From Paraphysomonas bandaiensis (taxonomy: Eukaryota > Chrysophyceae), in NCBI GenBank assembly GCA_965644295.1, contig CBFFRP010000046.1, forward strand, positions 62,001 through 126,000: 64,000 nt of DNA, written 5' to 3'. Below, piece after piece: positions 53,399-63,293 of this stretch. Position numbers and translations under genes: made by a program. The notes beneath the pieces were generated by a model. The model searched no databases. It saw nothing but the letters and a program-made list of their open reading frames with translations, and was not told the origin of the DNA. The number at the start of each line of letters is the position of its first letter. Position 1 is the first letter of the stretch.

Positions 53399-54541
53399 CT
53401 AATTTGGTCGGCTAATCATGATTATATCTCTGATATTAGATTTTCCATCGTCAAAAGTTTTAATAATTTTGTAACATAGAGTTCCGCTATGTTCAATGCG
53501 TTCCTGCAAATCTCTTACCCCCCCTCCAACGCCGAAGTAATACCTGATATATTATACAATATCAGTGAACATTTCTATACATCAAGGTCATACTAAGCAC
53601 TTATACCGTTTGCTAGCGATGTAGGCTACTCCATTGGGGCGGGATATATGGGCATCTAGGAATCTATAAACCTGAGCCATTCAACATAAGTCATGCAAAA
53701 GGAAAGTACATACACCATACCTTATCTACGGCTTCCAGAGAATATAAGGTTTCTGCGGAAAGGATGAGGTCGTATTCGACTGGTTGGTTGATTTTTCTAC
53801 TCAACATCAAATGTACGAATTATTACATCATGTGAATGCATACCAGCTACCTACCCAGTGACGAGGCTGTTAGAAAGGGCGGTCCAGTCACCGGCAAGAC
53901 AACTTACGTGTTGGACAGACTCTGGACAGTTTAACGCTACAGTGGGCCAAGTGTACTCACTTAGTACCTGCACCAATACGATTCGCATTAGAGTACATGG
54001 GTCACTAGGATCACCCTCGTACATAGTCGTTAAAGTCAGAGAACACAACCGGTCGAAATCCACATTTCAGCGCCGCTACTCCGGGTAGTCCATGACCTGC
54101 AGGTGTTCAGTGACGTCGCACTAATATCAAATGAAAATATTGCACCGCATCCTAACTCGAGCACACTCTTTTCAAATACACCAGGGCCATACATTTCAAA
54201 CACGCACTCCACTAAATCCAATGAGCATTCCCATATTCGCTTGCCTCCTTATACAGCGCTTAACATAATCAATGCGCATCTCAATACCACACACCTTCAT
54301 ATCTTCCCGGTATCAGATCGTATTCAGACGTCTCATCCTTATCGAATAGTTTCGCGATGACTTTATCACCAAAGCTCATAACTCTGTGCTCCACTGAGAG
54401 GTTGAGGAGCCCCGCACATGGATTCTCAATCTCTGCTACTGAATCCGCTGCACACTTTCCAAACTCAGAGACGCTTCCACTCTCATCATCTCCATTACCC
54501 TCCTCCTCCTCCCTTCCCATGAAACTAAACTTGAAATCCAT
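53399..54541 (-). CDS. METTL18/Hpm1-like protein histidine methyltransferase
   Basis: SAM-dependent methyltransferase; in animals and yeast the family methylates a histidine of ribosomal protein L3. Seven exons: 54541-54295, 54247-54146, 54096-54015, 53959-53855, 53796-53721, 53671-53601 and 53543-53399, 275 residues, in phase. The start MDFKFSFMG parallels the METTL18 N-terminus. DLIPGRYEGGKRIWECSLDL is the conserved entry block. Motif I is split by an intron: VLELGCGHGLPGVAALKCG. It continues with VVFSDFNDYV (acidic motif), YTWPTVALN, EYDLILSAETLYS and NGVAYIASKRYKYYFGVGGG, then a short C-terminal strand ending ISRPN. Each exon join restores a family motif, so the model is well supported. 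Head-to-head with the FHA-like gene. Confidence 0.9.
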
Positions 54542-54919
54542 ATAAATCACCCACAAAAGCTGCGGCTTTCTAGTTGATGACTGCAGCAGACTGATGAACT
54601 CATGCTCTGCTGTACTACGTCGTACCCCGTACACTCTGTACAGAGTACAGTACACATATAATACCGCTGCTCCCCTGCAGCACTTTGTAACTTTTTATCA
54701 ATTTTTTAGGTTTTAGACATGCCCAAAAAATCGTACCTCTGAATCCAAGATGTTCCTCTTGTGTGTGGATTTCGTCGAGTGTTCATGCACAGTGACGTCC
54801 AAACATTGCCAAGAAACGCACCAGTGTCCTTATATTAATTAAACACACACTGCCGTGCACTATCTCAAGAGAGACGCCGCAATTAATAACTGCACTCTCT
54901 CCCCTGCACGGTCAGACAT
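54542..54919. promoter_or_regulatory. Head-to-head intergenic region, candidate bidirectional promoter
   Basis: The 378 bp between the METTL18-like and FHA-like starts, the tightest of the seven divergent gaps. It contains GACTGCAGCAGACTG (about 54580), GCTCTGCTGTACTACG (about 54604), a GTACACTCTGTACAGAGTAC inverted repeat (about 54630), and CCGCTGCTCCCCTGCAGCAC (about 54664). Confidence 0.5.
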
Positions 54920-55873
54920 ATGTATGAGCTTAAGCGCATCCCCAATGCGCAGTACATGCCACCAGTTCAATTATCGGACGACCAACAACTGACCGTACCA
55001 GTGGGTGCTGGAGACACCATTAAATTCGGTGCCACCAGAGAGTGTGATGTGAAGGTGGGGAAGGGACTGCATGCTACTCTGACTGTGAACCAGAGCGGTG
55101 AAATGACGTTGACTTATTTCGGAGAACCGCCATACAGCTTGCGTATAGTAGGGAATCGTAGCTCGATTACCATGTCGAAGAATGACACCTATCAGCTACT
55201 GCCATTGGAAGGTTTGCATTTCTGTAGACACGCAGCGGTTAACAAATGCTACAAAGTATTTCCTATTGGCACAGTAACGGATAAGCCTAGCAATCCTACT
55301 ATCAGTGATATCCCTGTTCAAGAGGAACCGCTCCCTACAAACAACCGCCTGGCCGTGTTCTTCGACAGCCCGCAGGGAAGACAGGCGTCGATTGATCACC
55401 AAAATCACATCAGAAAGCTTCAGACGAACAATGCTAAAGCAAAACGCAAACGTGATGCCGCGGCCGCTGAACGTGAACGCATCATAGCTAATGGCGACCC
55501 TCTTGGGGACGTGTTTGATGTGGGATATCAACCGAGAGGGGGTCGGGAGCGTCAGTGCGAAAAGTGCCACCAGCGACTGGCAGAGGGGGCGTGTCGTGTC
55601 AGTGAGAAGAGACATACTTTTATTCGTCCTGGTGAGTGGGAGCACAAGACTGTGTTTTGGCACTCTACATGCTTGCGTCTAGAAGGGGCACCAGACGCTG
55701 CAGATGCTGGTGGCGGTGATGCCGAGGCTCCTGTAAATTTGGGCAGAGGGGGGAGGCGCCCAGGCAGAAGAGCATCGACTCTGGAGCATTTCATTCGAAG
55801 AAAGTTTCATGGTTTCGATGACTTGCGTGATGTGGATCAGGTGTATCTGAGGTCCCTGTTGGTAGCGCCATGA
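54920..55873 (+). CDS. Single-exon protein with FHA-like N-terminus and PARP-type zinc finger
   Basis: 317 residues without introns, unusual among its neighbours. Residues about 15-115 look like an FHA or FHA-like beta-sandwich (GAGDTIKFGATRECDVKVGK, GLHATLTVNQSGEMTLTYFG, then LEGLHFC), resembling PNKP/APLF-type FHA domains more than the canonical GR...SRxHA form. A basic segment (AKAKRKRDAAAAERER) follows. The spacing C-x2-C ... H-x2-C (CEKC near 213, WHSTC near 249) with about 30 residues between fits the PARP-type DNA-nick-binding finger. A Gly/Arg-rich linker and a short conserved-looking C-terminus (LEHFIRRKFHGFDDL) end it. A role in DNA-break recognition is inferred from the two domains. 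I do not recognise a named orthologue. Confidence 0.78.
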   Translation: MYELKRIPNAQYMPPVQLSDDQQLTVPVGAGDTIKFGATRECDVKVGKGLHATLTVNQSGEMTLTYFGEPPYSLRIVGNRSSITMSKNDTYQLLPLEGLHFCRHAAVNKCYKVFPIGTVTDKPSNPTISDIPVQEEPLPTNNRLAVFFDSPQGRQASIDHQNHIRKLQTNNAKAKRKRDAAAAERERIIANGDPLGDVFDVGYQPRGGRERQCEKCHQRLAEGACRVSEKRHTFIRPGEWEHKTVFWHSTCLRLEGAPDAADAGGGDAEAPVNLGRGGRRPGRRASTLEHFIRRKFHGFDDLRDVDQVYLRSLLVAP

Positions 55874-56692
55874 CCACCCTCAGAACATTAGGAACGTTCA
55901 CACGAATTTTTGGACATAGCAGGCAATAATTACATTGTTATCGTGCTCGAACTATCATATTATATTTAAAAGCACAATCGACAATAAATTTTAAGTGAAT
56001 TAAAATATTTTTCCTGGAGCGTTATGACATGAATAACTGTGTTGTATGTATGTAAGCAGCCAAGAAGCAAGTAAGCAAGAAGCAAATAAGCATAAAGGTA
56101 GCTAGCTTTGTAGCTAATAAGTACCCTCCCAGAATATATAGCAAGATACCAATCAGTACGTAAGTTCATAACCATTAGCTAGTAGCGAGTGGCTGTAAGA
56201 AGCAACAGTGCTTTGATAGGCTGAGTGAGCTCGTGGCTGCGATGGTATACCCCTAAAGGGTTAGGGTTAGTATTGAACAAAAATAAAAAATGGTAAAAAC
56301 TCCGTGTAACTCAAACTAGCCACCTAGGTCGCTTGTGGCTTGGTAATTGTGATTTGGGATTTGGGCGTCTCTGATATTGTTGATCGCTTTCTGTTGTTTG
56401 TGGATGAGATGTCGAACCCAGCTCCCCCCATCAATGTAGTTGGCAATGTGAAGGAAATAGCTGCTCTTAGTGGTTTGTAAGAAGATCGGCTAACATTGTG
56501 GTAGTGGATATGTGATCAACAGTCACTAAATTTTGGGCAAAGTGTTCTCGAATATAGTGATATAAAATTGCGATTTGTGTTGTACGGCGATGATGAGTAG
56601 GATTGTAACATAATTGGACTGCACTCTTATTATCATGTAAACTAAATAGTGTGGTAAACTAAGGCTTTGTCAACTGAAAAATTATTACATTT
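55874..56692. other. Intergenic, no gene recognised
   Basis: AT-rich, with AAGCAAGTAAGCAAGAAGCA simple sequence near 56065 and one short telomere-like tract at 56251-56270. No other feature seen before the transposase remnant. Confidence 0.5.
56251..56270 (+). repeat. Interstitial telomere-like tract
   Basis: CCCTAAAGGGTTAGGGTTAG: one reverse unit facing two forward units, forming a small palindrome at CCCTAAAGGG. Confidence 0.75.
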
Positions 56693-57394
56693 CTAATAGT
56701 CGTCATTATCACCTTGCCAGACATCAACCTCATAGTTCCTCTTTACAACAAGATCATCAGCTTCTACATCAGCTAAATCTATATCCTTAGAACACACATC
56801 CTCCTCGCGATATCTAACCCCTTGCACTCGTAAACGATCAATCTTCTTTTGTAATCTCACTTTCGTACCATACTCACGAAACCTTCCAGCACATGTTGTC
56901 GCAACTCTTTCATTGTAGGCGTACCAGCATACTCTCTAGCCACATACTGCTTTACATCTCTCCATAGTTCCTCGATAGATTGCAACTCAGGAAGATACAA
57001 CATCATTAGTGGTGTACTATGGCCATATTCAGAACACAACTGTTGTACTCTTATCACATTACATACCTCGTGAGTGGCAAGTTTCTTCAACCAAGACCTA
57101 GCTATCGCCTGCAGCTGAACTAACATGCGACCTCGTGGAGCTGTACCTTGAAGGAAATCATTACCTCTGCCCGACCTGTCCAATCCGAGATACTGTGTTT
57201 CATGCGCTCAGGGTCTCTTGATCCGTAGCTGCTTGGAAGAAGTGTACTACCCTTGCTATTAATCCATTCTTACCATACCTGTACCTAACACCTATATCTA
57301 AGTAAACGCTAGCGCGATTGATGGTCGTTAAAATAGACATGCTTGCACATCCCGTTGTACCACGGCAGCAACAATTGAGGCATGAGGAATCCAA
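56693..57394 (-). pseudogene. Degenerate DDE transposase (Tc1/mariner-IS630-like)
   Basis: Broken reading frames on the minus strand. MLYLPELQSIEELWRDVKQY (near 57000) is the C-terminal block of DDE_3-type transposases, with the catalytic Glu of the P-x2-E-x-W pattern. A frameshift near 56865 moves coding to VRLQKKIDRLRVQGVRYRE and an acidic end at 56693. The upstream frame 57394-57200 (SVYLDIGVRYRYGKNGLIAR) may be more of the same protein. The catalytic Asp residues are not recognisable. It resembles, but is not a copy of, the intact element at 60038. Confidence 0.72.
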
Positions 57395-58107
57395 TGGGTC
57401 AGCCTTTGGCTCAGATGGAGTGAGGATAGGGGAAGCATGGCAGTGGGGTCTGCTGGGGGTGTTGGAGGCAGTCTCGGAGGTAATTTCAGGGACTAAACCA
57501 CATAAACGATCGATACAATGCCCCTTCAGGAATATCTTGGCCTTATTCTTCGATCATGGGGGTCTACTATGCTTAGTTTGAGGTGTAGTGGTCTCATTCA
57601 GCACAGTGGTTCCATCAACCTCACAGTCACTTGAAGGGACCTCTTCCGCATAATAATTTATTTCTCGACATCTAGGAGCCCCTGAGAGTAACTGAAGGCA
57701 TAGTCAGGTAGCGGAGGGGCGATTGGTTTCAAGCTGAATATATTCTGCAGGTCCATGCAGGTGAAAGTTCGTGCTCTTCATTTTTGAGTGCACATATCCA
57801 GGATATCTACACAGCCAGCGTCACAAAAAGTCCAATATAACAAAATATTTAGCATTTCATGGGCTATTTTGTGTTAAAACCGCAGTATTTTGATTTCTAA
57901 AATGAAAAAGTTAATTTTCGCTAGTTCCCGCATCTACCACCGTATTGACACACAGATCCACTGCATGGTGCTGTAGATGAGATATACACTGCTGTACACT
58001 GCTGCGGATAGATGTATGCTGCGGATAGAATATCCAGCCATACAGTAATGCGGCACCAACAAGTCGAGGTAGCAGAGTACTATCATTAGCACTCTAACGT
58101 ATTTATA
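57395..58107. promoter_or_regulatory. Upstream region of the D-cysteine desulfhydrase gene
   Basis: Mostly unremarkable. At 57985-58030, just before the gene, it contains TACACTGCTGTACACTGCTG, then ATGTATGCTGCGG, the same CTGCTG word found in the divergent gaps, here in a gene whose upstream neighbour is a dead transposase. Confidence 0.45.
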
Positions 58108-59487
58108 ATGTTGAATACTGAATCTTACACCCCACCGAAGTGGATGCATGATGCCATAGATACTGCGAAGCTACCGGCCAAAAAGGTGAAACTTGCGAAC
58201 CTCCCCACCCCCATCCACAAGTTCCGCTCTAACGGTACAGTATGAGGCCCTTCACATGATGTTTTTACTAACATGGCACATCCCCTGCATGTACTTATCA
58301 GAGTTGGAGAGTCTCGGGCTCGAAGTGCACATCAAACGAGACGATTTAACATCATGCGATTTGTCTGGAAATAAAGTCAGAAAACTCGAGTTTCTTCTGT
58401 CGGAAGCGATTGAAGAGTCTCACGACTGCGTCATAACTATAGGTACTGTGCCGTATAACTGTATAGGTTGATCGTTTTAACGCAATGCAGGTGGAGAGCA
58501 GTCGAACCATTGCAGAGCGACTGCAGTGGCCTGTCGCCAGCTAGGCATCGACCCCTACATTATAATTCGTACCGATAAAGCGCCAAGTGAATTAAGTCTT
58601 ACTGGTACAATATTCAGTGTGTTCGTCTTACCCTATTGTTGACACAGAGTACACAGGGAATTTGCTCCTGTCCAGGATGGTGGGGAGTCATGTCCGCACC
58701 GTTTCACCAGGTTTGATCAAGTGACGTTGACTATAATGCCGATCCAATATCTGTAATCTTGTGTAGACATATATTACAAAATTGGTAGTGACGAAGTAGT
58801 GCACCAGCTGGCGGAGTCACTGAAACTAGAAGGGAAAAATCCTTACTGCATTCCTGTGGGTGGCAGTAATGTGCAGGTGAATGGTTGATTCTGTAGTGTC
58901 GTTTCAAGGCCTTAATCGAATATTTATTTGAGCAGGGGACATTTGGATACCTCAATGCAATGGCTGAAATTGCTAGCCAGTGTGGCGGTGAAGTGGATTA
59001 TGATCACATTGTGTTCGCTTGTGGGTCTGGTGGTACGGCCGCAGGCATTGCTATTGGGAACCGATTGCTGGGTAGCCGCGCCCGTGTGCATGCCGTTTGT
59101 GTGTGCGACACTCCGGATGAGTTTTACGAAAGTATTGGCGACTTAGCTGTTGGCCTTGGAATTGATATATCCCCATCTGGCCCACTTGGATCACCCAGAG
59201 ATTGGTTGGACATATACCCGGGTGAGGGCCTTGGGTATGCCTTGACCACTGATGAAGAGTTAAATTTTCTCTGCTCCATTGCATCCGAGTCGGGACTCTT
59301 ATTTGATCAGGTGTATTCTGGTAAAGCACTGTATCATCTAATGTTAGTAGCGAAAGCCCGGTCAGATGTCTTTCAACCTGGTCACCGAGTGCTCTTCATT
59401 CACACAGGGGGAATATTGGGTCTATACAACTCTATTGAAAGGATCCGTCCTCAAGGATCCGTTCAAGCAATGAATCTTACGGATTAG
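58108..59487 (+). CDS. D-cysteine desulfhydrase / ACC deaminase family PLP enzyme
   Basis: Pyridoxal-phosphate enzyme of the tryptophan-synthase-beta fold; family members break down D-cysteine to pyruvate, sulfide and ammonia, or deaminate ACC. Exons 58108-58234, 58302-58442, 58491-58604, 58648-58710, 58767-58876 and 58936-59487, 368 residues. Marks: NLPTPIHKF, IKRDDLTSCDLSGNKVRKLE with the PLP lysine in SGNK, then ITIGGEQSNHCRATAVAC across an intron. Phosphate-binding region VGGSNVQGTFGYLN; FACGSGGTAAGIAIGNRLLG; YPGEGLGYALTTDEEL; LFIHTGGILGLY near the end. No clear targeting peptide. The stop codon lies in a TTAGGG tract. Choice between D-cysteine and ACC as substrate is inferred from resemblance to desulfhydrases and is not settled by the sequence. 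Confidence 0.92.
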
Positions 59488-59499
59488 GGTTAGGGTTAG
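59483..59499 (+). repeat. Interstitial telomere-like tract overlapping a stop codon
   Basis: GATTAGGGTTAGGGTTAG; the first TAG is the stop codon of the desulfhydrase gene. Confidence 0.85.
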
Positions 59500-60037
59500 A
59501 GTTTCAGTATTTGGCATTTGAATGGTTAAATCCTAAATAACGGAACATTAGTCTGACTCAATAATCCATTTGAAATGATTGTAATCAACATTTCCAACTA
59601 TTCAATTAGGGTTAGGGTTAAGAAGATAGAGGTTTGGGAAGGAGCATCCTACTTATTACAGTTCGTTCACCCATAACTAACTGCTCAAAAAACGGTCGAC
59701 AGTTACGTTTTTTTCAGTTACTGAGTTTGATAATATTTCAGGAAATCTCTCAATTTCACCACGACTGCACCCACACACCCTTCCAAACCGACTTGACACT
59801 GTCAATCAGGTCACAGGCTTCCATTTGCATGCTCTAGATATCTCATTCATACTCTATGTCCAATATTAGAATGATGCCAACACAGTGGTCCCAAAATTTT
59901 CGAGGTCCGGTGGCGTGCAAAATATATATTTTGCATTTCACCTCAAACGAACTCCATATTTTGTGGTAAGTATCGCAACATCACTGGTGACAATCTCACG
60001 TTGGGTATTTTTATTTAAGGGCCTGCTTGTTTCAAAC
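59488..60037. other. Intergenic between desulfhydrase and transposase
   Basis: Contains two telomere-like tracts and a CAAAATATATATTTTG palindrome at about 59919. I looked here and at 61935-62435 for terminal inverted repeats of the transposon and found none; CCATATTTTGT occurs on both sides but in direct orientation. Confidence 0.5.
59606..59621 (+). repeat. Interstitial telomere-like tract
   Basis: TTAGGGTTAGGGTTAA, 107 bp after the previous tract. Confidence 0.85.
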
Positions 60038-61934
60038 ATGGCGATTAACAAGAGATCAAAATCTGTCAGAAAATCATCCCGTGGAAAGAGGTCTGCAGTG
60101 GATACAATGCACGGTCAAAAGGGCAGGAAGAATAGAGAGAAAAGAGAGTTACGTGCAAGGCGACGTCCAGTAGGGATAGAGGAAGAATTAGTCCAAGAAG
60201 ACCCTGAGGTGGTGGAGGAAAAAGCAGAAGTTCAGTGTGACTTCAGAGACAGGGCTGTTGCCATTCGGGAGGAGCTATGTCGACCTCAGGGCCAATTGGC
60301 ATCATTCGATGATGTTGTTAATGTCTTACGCATCTATTCTAATGTTATTATGAAGAAGAGAGCAAGCAATCACACCGCAGCCATTAAATTTACTGCTGAC
60401 GCATTACAGATGGGCGACACGACTGTTAGACATATCATTCAGGAGTATGACACAAATGGTCAAGAAGTGTACTGTACCCCGTGCAGTATAGCACCAACTC
60501 GAGGTACAGGCAGCAAGGCCTATGTTTATGAGCACATGAAAATTCAGAAAGAGATGCTTATTTCATGTCATGACTACATTATGAATGAATTGCGGGATGG
60601 TGTAAGGCATACATATGCGGACCTGCATCGGTATCTCGAGAACCAATTTGACATCAAAGTGTCATACACCGCTTTACGAAAACGAATGTGTTTTGACTTT
60701 GATTATGTTAATGGTGTCATTCCGTATAACACTACTTCAGTAAAAATAACACTGCAAATCCGACGATTTATGCTGTTGTATAGTGGTACGTTATTGTTGA
60801 AGAAATTATGTTATTTTATATACAAAAACCGATGATGATGTATGTGCTGTGATACCGTAACGTTTATTACTTGTTATGGTGTGTATTAACATTAGCGTCT
60901 CTACAGATGCAATTAAAAAGGAAAAACAAGGGAGTGCCTGCATTGCATACATGGATGAGACATGGGTGTGGAGATATCATAGCAGGAAGACTGGCATAGG
61001 ACCCAAAGGAGTGACACGGCAAGGAACAAAGTCGTCTAAGGGAGATCGTTTGATAATTGTCGATGCAATTACTTCTGATGGTGCAATTCGTTGGCAATTA
61101 GAGAATGAAAAAGGTAAATTATGGTCAACGTTGTGGTCCTTCCTCTATACAAAATCAGGAGACTACCACACTGCCATGAATTTCGAGTCGTTTCAGAAAT
61201 GGATTAACTGTTGTTTTGTTCCAACATGGAAGAGAAAGTATCCTGGTACCCCTTGCATACTAGTATTGGACAATGCCCCCTACCATATGGGAGGCATGAT
61301 TAACCCACATCGTCTCAGCAAGAGTGAGTGTACGCTGCATTTGCGCAAGTGTCTGCCTAGGGGGTCCCGTATTACTGTCAACACGAATGGCACGCTGCTT
61401 CAGTTTGAAGTGCCTAGGCATGGAGGGTTTCCAAATTCTCCAGCAGGTCCATCTCTCAGGGAGCTTCAAGAGGCTGTTCACGACATTCTAGCTGATTACA
61501 AGCCTCGCGACTTGCTGACTTGGGTAGAATGTCGCTTTGCAGAGCTTGGTTGGGAGGTGATATTTACCCCACGTTACATGTGTAATTTCCAACCGATAGA
61601 ACTCTACTGGGCAAACATCAAAAATAGCATTGGACGAAGGTACTTTTCTGGTAGAGACATGAAGTGGATACAAGACTTCTTCAAAAAGCATTCTATAACC
61701 ATTGAGTGTGATTCTTTGGATAGACATGCGCATGATTGTATGAATATCTGGCTCAGACAGGATAATTTGTTGGGTGGTGTGTATGACAATGTAACTGTAC
61801 CTGACGATGACATTAGAGAGAATATACTAGCAAATAACCCTAAGTTTATGTCTGAAAAAGAAATGGAAGATATACAGAACCCATCTGAGGTGGCTGTACA
61901 CTTCACTATTCACAGGAATGGTGATATGGATTAG
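60038..61934 (+). CDS. DDE transposase (Tc1/mariner-IS630-like), two exons, apparently intact
   Basis: Exons 60038-60785 and 60907-61934 joined by a 121-nt GT-AG intron, 591 residues. The N-terminus is strongly basic (KRSKSVRKSSRGKRS, KNREKRELRARRR), then a helical, probably DNA-binding region (FTADALQMGDTTVRHIIQEY looks like a helix-turn-helix). The catalytic core shows the DDE triad: AYMDETWVWRYHS, ILVLDNAPYHMGG and FQPIELYWANIKNSIGRRYF. The first Asp is reached only after the intron join. The frame is open throughout both exons, so this copy could still be active, but I could not find its terminal inverted repeats. Intron content suggests it has been resident in a eukaryotic host. An acidic C-terminal tail follows the core. 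Confidence 0.88.
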
Positions 61935-62434
61935 GGCCATATTTTGTAAGGGTAAAAATCACGAATTTTGAACTGTTCACTTTCACTTATCTTAACGGTA
62001 TAGTAAAACGGCTTGTAGGTAGAAGCTAAAACTTTGTCTCATATATCTTTGTGACATAAGCTTTCAGTGCATATGCTTACTTTTTAAAACTTATGTCTAG
62101 TTCTAGAAATATAGTTGCTGATATTAGGAGCAGTTAGTTATGAGTGAACGAACTGTACTTATGTGCCGGTGTAGACGTGTACATATTCTCTACATCAAAG
62201 GTAAGCATCCTAGTGTGGGGTTCGACTGGAAGCTCAAGTAAAGTAGTTTGTAAATGAGTAGAGTCTCTCATAAAACAGCTCAATCGCTTCGTGCATGTGA
62301 GTAGATGAGTAGATAATACGAAAGTCAGGTGCCATTACATTGGAAATAATATAGGTCAACATTTAATAGGTGTTTTGTGAATTTTGGTATTCCTTGAAAA
62401 TAAGCTGGTTTGCATTTGGGACAGGGCCTGGTAA
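61935..62434. other. Intergenic, nothing recognised
   Basis: AT-rich sequence downstream of the transposase. No inverted repeat pairing with the left side of the element was found by eye. Confidence 0.45.
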
Positions 62435-62556
62435 GCATTAATGGTAATGGCATTAATGGGCCATTAATGGTAATGCCATTATAATTGCTGGGACTTTTTT
62501 AATTAATGCCATTATAATTGCGGGAAACTGGACTACCATTAATGGGCCATTAATGG
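62435..62556. repeat. Palindromic ATTAATGG/CCATTAAT cluster
   Basis: Nested inverted repeats built on CATTAATGG and GGTAATGCC around a GGGCC centre (near 62460), with the ATGCCATTATAATTGC block repeated (about 62472 and 62506), and ACCATTAATGGGCCATTAATGG again at 62535. It could form a large cruciform or RNA hairpin. Confidence 0.85.
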
Positions 62557-63293
62557 TATAACCTGACTTGATCTCTGTAGCTCCGAAAAGGCGGCCCTAT
62601 TTCCCAAAGCTCTCTCAATGCAATCTTAGTGATCTCCCTCTGCTCCTCCAGATACATCAACCTCTCCTCTAGCATGTTGCTGGTCGTGAGGTAATCCAGC
62701 AATTCGGGTATCCTGTCCTTCTCCTGGCTCAAGAGCTGGAAATCCATGTCTCTTGGCCCCCTGGTTCGCGCATGATGAATTATTTCTAACCAGGATGCAT
62801 AGAACTCCCTCTGCTCTTCCGGCACTCCTTCCTTCACTCCAGCCATCTTGAGCTCCTCCATCAACCAGTCCAATGCACCTCTGTAGCTGCTTTCCGTCAT
62901 CCTCTCTCTCACATTCTCTATCTTTCTTCTCACCAGCCACTCACCCTGCCTTGCTTACCTCTCTTGAAATTCTGGTTCCACCGGCCTCGCTAGATGTATC
63001 AGCATACTCCTCTGGAGCATGTTCTTAGTCTCTTGGGATAGCTCCACTGGTCGTGAGGCAGCATGAATTTCCTCCTGCGTCCAACTCCAGTCTCTACTGC
63101 ATTCCTCCTCGTCAGCCCTTCTTCTCCCTCTGGCCCTACTTCCCGTACTCCACTCCTCCTGTGATGGTAACACCTCCCTTCGTCCTGCTCGGCCTCCTGC
63201 TCCCATTGCAGCCAACTCCACCATTACCGGTGTGCTCCTATACTCCCGTCCCGTACTCCTTCTGGCTGGTGTCTTCCGGTATTCGTCTCCCAT
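62550..63293 (-). other. Uncertain GC-rich coding stretch, charged protein
   Basis: Two minus-strand frames, 63293-62955 (Arg/Glu-rich, SWTQEEIHAASRPVELSQET) and 62933-62550 (SYRGALDWLMEELKMAGVKE; LEERLMYLEEQREITKIALR). They could be joined by a 30-nt intron (donor GTAAGC near 62948) or be one frameshifted gene. Composition is GC-richer than the surroundings and the second half looks helical. I do not recognise a family. It could be a transposon-derived Gag-like protein or a remnant. Confidence 0.35.

Noticed and set aside
59700-62430. Terminal inverted repeats of the intact transposase
   Set aside because: Only a direct CCATATTTTGT match was found on the two sides; no inverted pair long enough to support.
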